Below, piece by piece: positions 26,570 through 34,578 of a DNA stretch of 64,000 bases. Each line of letters opens with the position of its first letter. Within the stretch, counting starts at the first letter, position 1. Source of the DNA: Bacteroidota bacterium. Lineage in GTDB: Bacteria > Bacteroidota > Bacteroidia > Chitinophagales > Chitinophagaceae. The notes under the pieces were generated by a model, which saw nothing but the letters and a program-made list of their open reading frames with translations, had not been told where the DNA came from and did not search any database. A program made the position numbers and the translations under genes. The stretch is taken from NCBI GenBank assembly GCA_018266575.1, contig JAFEAE010000018.1:186001-250000 (forward strand), given 5' to 3'.

Positions 26570-28138
26570 TTGTTACTGACATTTATTTTCATCACGCTTA
26601 TAGCAATGTTCGGCCATTCGGAAGATTTCCTCGGCACAACATTATTAAGCAGGCCATTGGTATTAGGCCCGTTGGTTGGTTTGGCGCTTGGCGATATGCA
26701 TCAGGGAATTATTATCGGCGCCATGCTCGAGCTGATCTTCATGGGAAACATTAAAGTAGGCGCAGCTATTCCCCCGGATGTAATTACGGGTGGTGTACTC
26801 GGTACAGCATTTACAATAATGTCTGGCAAAGGCCCTGCAATTGCATTGGCGCTTGCGGTACCCATTGCTATATTAACTGAAATGGTGTTGAGCGCGTTAT
26901 TTGTTTTTCGTGCAACCTTCAATAAAAAATTTATTCAATATGCAGAAGAGGGCAATTGGAAAAAAGTACAGCAGCTTCACTTACTGTTAGGTTCTTTGAA
27001 GCCATTATTAATGGGGTTGATCACTTTTTTGGCACTTGAGTTAGGCAATAGTGTGATCAAATCATTCGTAGATGCAATTCCTTCCTGGGTTAGCTCCGGT
27101 TTGCAGGTTGCCGGAAATATGTTGCCGGCACTTGGATTTGCGTTGCTGATGAATATGATGCTCACAAAAAAATTAGCGCCCTGGTATTTTTTGGGTTTCA
27201 TCATTGCTTCTTATTTAAAATTGCCAATGATTGCTATTGGCGGACTTGGTGTGATCGCTGCTATTATCGTCACGAATATCACACACAAAGAAAAACCTGC
27301 AGATTTGAATCCGGAATCTTTAGAAAAAAATTTCTCTCCGGTCCTTGAAAAAAAAGATATACGAAAATTATTTTTTCGTTCATTAATGCTCGAAGCAAAT
27401 TTTAATTTCGAAACATGGCAGAATTCAGGTTTTGCATTTTCAATGATCCCTGTTATCCGTAAATTATATTCCACAAAAGAAGAAATTGCTGCAGCATTAA
27501 AAAGGCATTTGCAATTGTTCAACACGGCGCCACACGGTTCTACCTTGATTATCGGGATAACTGCTGCAATGGAAGAACAAAATGCTTCATCAGAAAATTT
27601 TGACGCAGAATCTATCAACGCAGTTAAGCTCGGATTGATGGGGCCGTTATCCGGCGTGTTCGATTCTTTTTTCTGGGGTACAGTAAAAGTTATTGCAACC
27701 GGTGTTGGCACTTCACTTGCATTGAAAGGAAGTATCGCAGGGCCAATTCTTTTTCTTTTGATATTTAATATTCCGCATTTAATACTCCGTTATAATCTTG
27801 CGTTCATTGGGTATAATACGGGCTCAAAATTTTTACAAAACCTGGCGAAGACAAATGTGATGGATAAACTTACGTCAGGCGCTTCTATTCTTGGATTGAT
27901 CGTTGTCGGTGCCATGACTGCAATGTTATTACCAATCAAAACACCATTGCATATCGGTTCAAAAGATAATGCAGTTGCATTACAGGAAATTTTAGACCAG
28001 ATCGTTCCGAATATAATTCCGTTAGCTATCACATTTCTTGCTTACTTTTTTATAAAAAAGAAGATGAAAACAACATGGTTGTTATTGGGGCTTTTATTGT
28101 TGGGTTTTATCGGAAGCGTGTTGCATATATTTGCATAG
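26570..28138 (+). CDS. Fused PTS mannose-family IIC-IID membrane component
   Basis: The 522-residue membrane protein joins the two integral subunits of a mannose-type phosphotransferase system. Residues about 1-235 match IIC (TTLLSRPLVLGPLVGLALGD, then GAMLELIFMGNIKVGAAIPPD). Residues about 265-520 match IID: MLEANFNFETWQNSGFAFSM, FNTAPHGSTLIIG with TAAMEEQNA, and GLMGPLSGVFDSFFWG. A short soluble linker separates them. It starts at TTG 26570; an in-frame TAA lies 12 bp upstream and the first ATG (26606) would cut the first helix. No IIA, IIB, EI or HPr gene is in the window. It is followed at 26 bp by nagB, so the likely cargo is glucosamine or GlcNAc. Whether it still phosphorylates is unknown. 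Confidence 0.9.
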   Translation: MLLTFIFITLIAMFGHSEDFLGTTLLSRPLVLGPLVGLALGDMHQGIIIGAMLELIFMGNIKVGAAIPPDVITGGVLGTAFTIMSGKGPAIALALAVPIAILTEMVLSALFVFRATFNKKFIQYAEEGNWKKVQQLHLLLGSLKPLLMGLITFLALELGNSVIKSFVDAIPSWVSSGLQVAGNMLPALGFALLMNMMLTKKLAPWYFLGFIIASYLKLPMIAIGGLGVIAAIIVTNITHKEKPADLNPESLEKNFSPVLEKKDIRKLFFRSLMLEANFNFETWQNSGFAFSMIPVIRKLYSTKEEIAAALKRHLQLFNTAPHGSTLIIGITAAMEEQNASSENFDAESINAVKLGLMGPLSGVFDSFFWGTVKVIATGVGTSLALKGSIAGPILFLLIFNIPHLILRYNLAFIGYNTGSKFLQNLAKTNVMDKLTSGASILGLIVVGAMTAMLLPIKTPLHIGSKDNAVALQEILDQIVPNIIPLAITFLAYFFIKKKMKTTWLLLGLLLLGFIGSVLHIFA

Positions 28139-28164
28139 CTTATCGATTCGAAAAAAATATTCAG

Positions 28165-28902
28165 ATGAAAATTACAATTACAAAAAACGAAAACGATTTT
28201 GATATAACTGCAGCTTGGCGCATTATTGCACAGATGTTTGAAAAACCAAATTCGGTAATCGGACTTTCAACCGGACAAACAACTATTGGTATGCATAGTG
28301 TTGTTTCAAAAATCCATGCGCAATATCCTTTCGATGTTTCAAAAATTACTTTGTTCAATGTTGATGAACTCACCAATCTACCAAGAGAATATTTCGGAAG
28401 TTGTTACACGATGATAAAAACGCAACTCGCAGCGCCGTTGGGAATTCTGGAAGAAAATTTTATTATGCCGCCAACCATGTCTGATGATTTCGAAAAAGAA
28501 GCAAAATTATTTGAGCAACGGCTTGCAGAACGTGGCGGTGCAGATTTGCAAATGCTTGGTATCGGAATGAACGGTCACATCGGAATTAATCAACCGGGAA
28601 CGCCATTCGAAAGTGAAACATGGGTTTCTCCGATGGATCCCGATTTTGAAGCACGTGTGCGCCGCGAAACAAGAGTGCCTGATGATGTTGTGCTCGGTGG
28701 TTTAACACGCGGCATTAAAAACATTATGCATACACGAAAATTAATTCTCATTGCAAAAGGAAAACGCAAAGCGGAAATTATTAAGCAGGCAATCCTTGGC
28801 CCTGTTACAACAGATATTCCTGCATCAGTAGTACAACTGCATCCGAATTGCGAAATACTTTTAGATGCGGAGGCGGCGTCGCTGATAGTGGACAAAATCT
28901 GA
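28165..28902 (+). CDS. nagB: Glucosamine-6-phosphate deaminase
   Basis: A 245-residue enzyme when started at ATG 28165; the longer in-frame start at 28075 lies inside the upstream gene. It converts glucosamine-6-phosphate to fructose-6-phosphate and ammonia. Visible family motifs are GLSTGQTTIGMH (phosphate binding), FNVDELTNL with the proton-abstracting Asp67, and LGIGMNGHIGINQPG with the catalytic His138. It is the last gene of the GH9-redoxin-IICD-nagB operon and gives the clearest clue that this operon handles amino sugars. The 428-bp gap that follows is gene-free. Confidence 0.93.
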   Translation: MKITITKNENDFDITAAWRIIAQMFEKPNSVIGLSTGQTTIGMHSVVSKIHAQYPFDVSKITLFNVDELTNLPREYFGSCYTMIKTQLAAPLGILEENFIMPPTMSDDFEKEAKLFEQRLAERGGADLQMLGIGMNGHIGINQPGTPFESETWVSPMDPDFEARVRRETRVPDDVVLGGLTRGIKNIMHTRKLILIAKGKRKAEIIKQAILGPVTTDIPASVVQLHPNCEILLDAEAASLIVDKI

Positions 28903-29030
28903 AAATGTATGATTTGAGATGTACGATTTCTGAGAAATAGGTAGAAGTCATCGGGTATAAGTTCCAGGCATTTTCAACTATATAGTTTTTAGTTTTTTTA
29001 ATTTTAGTTTTTTATTTTTTGTAGTCAGCA

Positions 29031-29113
29031 GTTGTACTACTATTAAGCATTGTTGCGTCGCACCTGCCTACCGCAGGCAGGCTCATGTACTGCAACAATG
29101 CTACGGAGCGATT
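29031..29113 (-). repeat. Interspersed repeat, copy 3 of 6, with palindromic insert
   Basis: Read on the minus strand: CAGACAATCGCTCCGTAGC, then ATTGTTGCAGTACATGAG, an insert CCTGCCTGCGGTAGGCAGG, then TGCGACGCAACAATGCTTAA and TAGTAGTAC. In this copy the frame itself forms an 11-bp stem, AGCATTGTTGC with GCAACAATGCT. It is the main feature of the gene-free stretch 28903-29330. Confidence 0.82.
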
Positions 29114-29164
29114 GTCTGAACTATGATTTTGTCCTGATTTAACTGATTCTCCTGATTAAAATTT

Positions 29165-29235
29165 ACCACAGAGAGCCTCTGAGATTTTTTGAGAGCCACA
29201 GAACTTCTCTGTATAACTCTGCGTTACTCTGTGGT
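29165..29235. repeat. CACAGAG-type inverted repeat between nagB and GH97
   Basis: ACCACAGAG (29165-29173) and CTCTGTGGT (29227-29235) bracket further short CAGAG/CTCTG words. The stretch 29196-29223 is related, on the opposite strand, to 40728-40755 (CAGAGTT, then ACAGAGAAGTTCTG). The rest of 28903-29330 is T-rich spacer plus a short TCACCATTCACC word near its end. Confidence 0.6.
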
Positions 29236-29330
29236 CAAATTATTTTCTGAAGCAGGATCAAGGTTGTTTTTTTAAATACTATAATCTAAAATCACGCAGC
29301 TCAATTCTTAATTCTTCACCATTCACCATC

Positions 29331-31472
29331 TCAGTTTTTCGCCGGCAACTTCTTATTGTCCGGGAATTCGATCGGGCGGACAGCAATGGCAGCGCCACCA
29401 CCGGGAGCTAATTTTATTTTCAGGTTTTTTCCCTGTGCAACTAATACCTGGGTGATCTGGTAAGTTTCAGGATTGTTTTTCCAGTCAGTATCTGTCGAGT
29501 CTGAATAAATTGTTGCAATATATTTTTTCCCTTTCTCTAAAAATGTCAGCGGAATTATTGCCGTGCGTGCTTTTTCATTCGTGATTGCGCCGATAAACCA
29601 GTTGCCGGTACCTTTTTCTTTCCTGGCAATAGTAATATAACTCCCTGGCTCAGCTTCTACGATCTTCGTGTCATCCCAATTAAGCGGCACATCGCGTATG
29701 AACTGAAACGCATCTTTGTGTGCTTCATAATTTTCCGGAAGGTCGGCAGCCATTTGCAAAGGGCTGTATAACGTTACATACAATGCTAATTGTTTTGCCA
29801 ATGTCGTATGTACTTGCCTGTTAGGAACTGTCGTATAATTTTTCAACTTAAAAATTCCTGGCGTATAATCCATCGGCCCACCCATCAGCCTTGTAAAAGG
29901 CAATATCGTTTCATGCGAAGGTGCGTTGCCATCGCTGAATGCATTGTACTCATTGCCACGTGCGGCTTCGCAGGCAAGCCAGTTAGGGTAGGTGCGTTGC
30001 AATCCTGTCGGACGAACGGGTTCATGTGCATCAAGCATCACATTATATTGTGCCGCTTTTTCTGCAACACGTACATAATGATTGATCATCCATTGCCCAT
30101 CATGATGTTCTCCGCGAGGAATGATCTTTCCTACGTAACCGGTTTTCACTGCGTGATAGCCGTTCATTGTCATAAAACGGAATGCAGTGTCCATCTGTCG
30201 TTCATAATTTGTTGCAGAACCGGAAGTTTCATTATGCATGATCAGCTTCACATTTTTTAATGCTGCATAGGCGGTAATTTCTTTCATATCAAAATCAGGA
30301 TATGGTGTTACAAAATCAAACACATTTTCTTTCCAGTTCCCGAACCAATCTTCCCAACCTGTATTCCATCCTTCAACCAAAACACCATCAATGCCATTGC
30401 TTGCTGCAAAATCAATATAACGTTTTACGTTTGCGGTATTCGCACCATGACGATGATTAGGAATTGGTTTGCCATTTGCATCAACACTGTCTGCGAAATC
30501 AGAATAATTCCAGGTGCTTTTGCCTGTCTGCATTTCCCACCACACGCCAACAAATTTCATTGGCTTTATCCATGTGGTGTTTGTGATTTTTGATGGTTCA
30601 TTCAAATTCAGTATTAGTTTTGATGAAAGGATATTAGTTGCTTTATCGCTGACAATTATTGTTCTCCACGGTGTTGAACATGGCGCATGTAAATATGCTT
30701 TGTTGCCAACAGCATCGGGCACCAGGCTTGAGGTGAATGTATTTGTTGCTTTATCCACATGTAACTGCATCGCAGGATAATTCGTCAAGGCAGCTTCGTG
30801 GATATTGATGTATAAACCATCATCCGATTTCATCATTAGAGGTGTTTGCACGGCATATTTATCCGGTGCAACACGCACTGCGATAGCTGTTGAATTTTTT
30901 ACCAATTCCGAATTATCGATCATGCTTAATTTAGATTCCGTATAGGGATACTCGTTAGTATCAAAATCCCCCGGTATCCAGAATGTTTTATGGTCACCTG
31001 CCATGTGAAATTGCGTGAGCTCATCAGTCACAATAAAATACTTTAACCCATCCTGCTTCGGGAATTCATAACGGAAACCAATGCCATCTTCAAACGCACG
31101 GAAAATAACGTTCAACAATAAGCCGGAATTTTTTTGTTTTAGATGAACTATTAGTTGCTCATAATTATTACGGATATCTTTCACTTCGCCCCAAACCGGT
31201 TGCCATGTTTCGTCGAATGAATTCTTCTCAGAACCTGTCAGTTCAAAATCTTTATAAAACGTGCTGTCAGTATTTAATACAAAACCAAGATGTGATGATA
31301 ATATTACCGGCCTGTTATCAAATAAAACCTGGTACACAGGGCTTCCGTTCTGGTCAATCAAAAATGAAACTTTCACTTTACCCATTCCAGCTTCCATTGT
31401 TTCGTTTTGTTGCGCAATAACTGCGTAGGTTAGCAATACGCCGGCCAGGCAAATAAAAAATTGTTTAAGCAT
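29331..31472 (-). CDS. GH97-family glycoside hydrolase, SusB-type (inverting alpha-glucosidase subgroup)
   Basis: 713 residues from ATG 31472, with a signal peptide ending VIAQQ (about residue 22); a longer start would add a non-signal leader. The N-terminal beta-sandwich, the (beta/alpha)8 barrel and the C-terminal sheet of GH97 are all present. The spacing of glutamates matches SusB: Glu415 (MHNETSG), Glu484 (DAHEPVRPTG), Glu502 and Glu508 (ACEAARGNEYNAF) correspond to SusB Glu439, Glu508, Glu526 and Glu532. The inverting machinery and calcium site are therefore retained. Likely a periplasmic alpha-glucosidase; it is not next to a SusC/D pair. The cyclase gene ends 171 bp upstream. Confidence 0.95.
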   Translation of the reverse strand: MLKQFFICLAGVLLTYAVIAQQNETMEAGMGKVKVSFLIDQNGSPVYQVLFDNRPVILSSHLGFVLNTDSTFYKDFELTGSEKNSFDETWQPVWGEVKDIRNNYEQLIVHLKQKNSGLLLNVIFRAFEDGIGFRYEFPKQDGLKYFIVTDELTQFHMAGDHKTFWIPGDFDTNEYPYTESKLSMIDNSELVKNSTAIAVRVAPDKYAVQTPLMMKSDDGLYINIHEAALTNYPAMQLHVDKATNTFTSSLVPDAVGNKAYLHAPCSTPWRTIIVSDKATNILSSKLILNLNEPSKITNTTWIKPMKFVGVWWEMQTGKSTWNYSDFADSVDANGKPIPNHRHGANTANVKRYIDFAASNGIDGVLVEGWNTGWEDWFGNWKENVFDFVTPYPDFDMKEITAYAALKNVKLIMHNETSGSATNYERQMDTAFRFMTMNGYHAVKTGYVGKIIPRGEHHDGQWMINHYVRVAEKAAQYNVMLDAHEPVRPTGLQRTYPNWLACEAARGNEYNAFSDGNAPSHETILPFTRLMGGPMDYTPGIFKLKNYTTVPNRQVHTTLAKQLALYVTLYSPLQMAADLPENYEAHKDAFQFIRDVPLNWDDTKIVEAEPGSYITIARKEKGTGNWFIGAITNEKARTAIIPLTFLEKGKKYIATIYSDSTDTDWKNNPETYQITQVLVAQGKNLKIKLAPGGGAAIAVRPIEFPDNKKLPAKN

Positions 31473-31643
31473 AATGGTGGTTGATTTATTATGGAAAGAT
31501 GAACAGGAGGCTTTGACAGTAAGATTCTGAGTGGGCGATGATCGGCGTAGCATAAGCCGTTAGTTTTTCTGAGAAATTGAGCTACGAAAGTTAATAAATA
31601 GTTTTTAAAAAGGCAATTACAGCAATACGTTTTTATGAGCTGT

Positions 31644-32957
31644 TCAGTTTTTATTTTCACCTTCTACAAAATACATATCGATTTCGCCTTTATTTTTCGC
31701 AGCAATTTTTCCACGATAGACACAATGGAATTTATCATGAACAAGCCGATATGTTTCACCTGAGATATTCACCCTGCTGGGCTCCCCGCATGACTCAAGT
31801 CGTGAAGCTGTGTTTACAGTGTCCCCCCAGATATCGTAAGCAAATTTTTTTGTTCCTGCAATCCCGGCGACCACCGGCCCCGAGTGTATGCCAACACGTG
31901 CTTCAAAATAAGGTTCACCAAGCAACTGCTTTTTTTTGTTGATGTTGTTCATGTACAGTTGTATCTCCAAGGCGGCTTTTATTGTCTCTGATGCATGGTT
32001 TGAAGCTGTTTCGGGTAAACCGCCTGCACACATATAGCTATCCCCGATCGTTTTTATTTTTTCGACCTGGTACTTACTGATTATCTCATCAAAATCGCTG
32101 AAATAAGAATTGATGAGCATAACTAATTCTTCCGGAGACAATAAAGTCGCCACCTTTGTAAAATTCACAAAGTCGGTAAACATAACCGTTACCATTTCAT
32201 ATTGCCTTGCCCTTGCTTTACCAGTTTCTTTTAGTTCTTCTGCAGTTTTCGAAGGAAGTATATTCAGCAATAAATTATCTGACTTTTGTTTTTCTGTTTC
32301 AAGATTTTCGTTTTGGAGCTTCAATAGTTTTTCCTGCCGCAGGTTTTCTGATTTGAAATAATACACAAGCATGAACAATGTAATAAAGGTAAAAATATGG
32401 TTGGCTACATACATATTTTCTCCTGCAGGCATGAACAGGAACGGTTTCATTGCAATGAAAGAATATTTGCACAGCCAGAAACAACCAAGGTTCAAAAGAA
32501 AAAATAGCAATATCACTACAAAATTCCGGAAGAAAAGCATTGCTGCTACGCTGGCGCTGAACAGGAGGTATTCCGAAGCATCTACTTTTCCGTGTGATAT
32601 AGCATAAAAGGTATAGATAGCCGTTGAATAAATATTAAAAAGAAAAACAGCAAATGTGTATTTACGGAAGTAATTTAAAATTATGGGTAGCGAATAAAAT
32701 ATCGCCGATGTAAGGCTTTCATAAAAAGTAGTACGATGTGCTTTATCTAAATAAGACAAAACAAAACTTATGAAAATGAGCACTGTAAAAAAAGAGATCC
32801 CGTTTACAAGCCTTGTCCTTTTTTTCTCCCAGTCTGAAAGCCCGTCGTAGATACCTGCTGTAACCACTTTTTCCCAGGCTTTCAGGATAAATTTCAGCAG
32901 CTTTCTGAAAAGCATTTTCCCGTTATTATTTTTTTCAAGCACTGCTGACTGTTCCAT
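31644..32957 (-). CDS. Membrane-bound class III adenylate cyclase
   Basis: The 437-residue protein has about six membrane helices (residues about 50-200), a coiled-coil linker (205-232) and a class III cyclase domain (about 245-425). Metal-binding Asp262 (MFTDFVNFTK) and Asp306 (KTIGDSYMC) are present, as are the adenine-selecting pair Lys302 and Asp375 (FAYDIWGDT) and transition-state Asn382 and Arg386. It should be an active adenylate rather than guanylate cyclase. The membrane part is not a named sensor I recognise. Its start lies 19 bp after the stop of a flavoprotein gene on the same strand, so it is probably co-transcribed with the two oxidase-like genes. Confidence 0.92.
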   Translation of the reverse strand: MEQSAVLEKNNNGKMLFRKLLKFILKAWEKVVTAGIYDGLSDWEKKRTRLVNGISFFTVLIFISFVLSYLDKAHRTTFYESLTSAIFYSLPIILNYFRKYTFAVFLFNIYSTAIYTFYAISHGKVDASEYLLFSASVAAMLFFRNFVVILLFFLLNLGCFWLCKYSFIAMKPFLFMPAGENMYVANHIFTFITLFMLVYYFKSENLRQEKLLKLQNENLETEKQKSDNLLLNILPSKTAEELKETGKARARQYEMVTVMFTDFVNFTKVATLLSPEELVMLINSYFSDFDEIISKYQVEKIKTIGDSYMCAGGLPETASNHASETIKAALEIQLYMNNINKKKQLLGEPYFEARVGIHSGPVVAGIAGTKKFAYDIWGDTVNTASRLESCGEPSRVNISGETYRLVHDKFHCVYRGKIAAKNKGEIDMYFVEGENKN

Positions 32958-32976
32958 TTTTTTTGAAAAATTATTT

Positions 32977-34548
32977 TCATATACCTAATTGCATTTTCCA
33001 GTATGTATTCAAAAAAATGCCATTAGGATCCATTTGGTTTCTCAATGCAATAAAATTATTCCACATCGGATATTGTGATGTTATAAATGCTGCGTTTTCA
33101 CCGCTGGTTGGCGGTGGAAGATATTTTCCCCAATGCAGCCTGTAATTGATATTGCTTTGTTTCAATAAATCCCAGAATTGTTGATAAAATACAACCGGGC
33201 TTACTGTTTTACTCAACCATTGCATAATATTTATGCGAACTGATTGCTGGTTATAAGCTGGGCTTAGCCAGAAGTTGCTGCTTTTTGCACCTAAAATTTC
33301 AAAGCAATAAAAACCTGTTGCCGACATTCCTTTTTCTGTAAAATAATTTTGAAGAATATTGATCACCTGTTCCGTTTGATTTATGTCTATCCAGAATTCA
33401 GTATAAACAAGGTCCATCAGGTTATTACTGAATTCAACAGTATCCATGGGCAAACTTCCAAGCCAGTTGTCCCAGAATTGTTGAGGTGGCCGGGAACTAT
33501 CATTGCATGGGAAATAAAAATCGCATAACAACGGATATAGATATGGAGCAGCGGCATTAACTCCCATTTTAATAAAATCAGCAGCAGGATTATTTCCAAA
33601 AATCTCATATAGCCATTCGGGCCAGTTGGCAATTAAACTATAACCAACATTGGCAACCGTTTCAGAGCCCATGTATAACCCAGGCATAGCTGATGGCCCG
33701 TGAAAGATAGGCACATAAGGTTTGGGTTTAAAATCATTTGGTGGCCCGGTTTGCTGATTATAATCCGAAGTTTGCATTGTTCTCGCCTGCCAGGTAATAA
33801 CACGTTGCAATGTTGAGATCGGCCTCCAGAGCATACGAACAAATTCTGTACTGGTGAGAAACGTTTGCATCGATGGTAATGTGCTGCTGCCATTGCCATA
33901 AAAATCGAAAGGGCATTCTGCTGTTTTGGTAACTGTTTCCGTACCGATAATATTAAAGGCCGGAACGCATTGAAGCGTAACAGAAACAGCGATGCCGAGA
34001 AGACCAAGTGAAACACCAACACCATAAAACGGATCAGTGAGTGAGGCTGATTTGGTAAATGTTGTCGCTGTTCCGTTCCCGTCAATTATACGGACAGCTA
34101 CAATACATTCATCAAATGAATGCGCTAATGAAGCCGCAGATGAAGCTGTTGAAATAAAACCAGATACTGTTTGATGAATAGCGTCACTTACGTTTTGTAT
34201 TGACCAGCCTTTTTGATTGAGTTGATAAAACAAACCGTTTTCCGGTGTAGAAACTTTTGCCGGGTCATACGGGTTGAAACCAAGGTTACAACCTGCCTGA
34301 ACGGTCACCTGCATGTTGGCATCATCGAAGGTTACACTCCGCATCTGGTCGAGCAGGATATTTATATTATTTGTTGCAGGGTTATTATTTTGTAATGAAA
34401 ACCCGTCAGTAAAAATTGCACCGCTAACAGATTGTGCGGCGCCGGTAACACGGACCTGCAATTTGTTTTGAACAGCATATTGAACAAGTGAAATAATATC
34501 GCTTTCGCTTGCCGGATGATATAGGCCGTTCGCATCAGGTTGTATCAT
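32977..34548 (-). CDS. FAD-linked oxidase, aldonolactone oxidase-like, lacking the FAD-attachment His
   Basis: The 523-residue protein has the VAO/PCMH FAD domain (about residues 10-210) and ends with the ALO-type HWGKYLPPP block followed by MWNNFIALRNQMDPNGIFL. In family members a His in a GGGHS-like motif carries covalent FAD; here the motif reads GAAQS with Gln39. FAD may therefore be bound non-covalently or activity may be changed. No signal peptide is seen. It is a tandem paralogue of the next gene upstream (30 bp away) with many shared blocks, such as NxxFYQLNQ and GVSLGLLGI. The substrate is unknown; sugar-acid lactones are the family norm. Confidence 0.85.
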   Translation of the reverse strand: MIQPDANGLYHPASESDIISLVQYAVQNKLQVRVTGAAQSVSGAIFTDGFSLQNNNPATNNINILLDQMRSVTFDDANMQVTVQAGCNLGFNPYDPAKVSTPENGLFYQLNQKGWSIQNVSDAIHQTVSGFISTASSAASLAHSFDECIVAVRIIDGNGTATTFTKSASLTDPFYGVGVSLGLLGIAVSVTLQCVPAFNIIGTETVTKTAECPFDFYGNGSSTLPSMQTFLTSTEFVRMLWRPISTLQRVITWQARTMQTSDYNQQTGPPNDFKPKPYVPIFHGPSAMPGLYMGSETVANVGYSLIANWPEWLYEIFGNNPAADFIKMGVNAAAPYLYPLLCDFYFPCNDSSRPPQQFWDNWLGSLPMDTVEFSNNLMDLVYTEFWIDINQTEQVINILQNYFTEKGMSATGFYCFEILGAKSSNFWLSPAYNQQSVRINIMQWLSKTVSPVVFYQQFWDLLKQSNINYRLHWGKYLPPPTSGENAAFITSQYPMWNNFIALRNQMDPNGIFLNTYWKMQLGI

Positions 34549-34578
34549 GTATGTTCTTTTATTAAATTAATAGTTGTT

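Noticed and set aside
29790..30260. 156-codon rightward frame inside the GH97 gene
   Set aside because: Cys- and His-rich antisense shadow of a clearly conserved enzyme.
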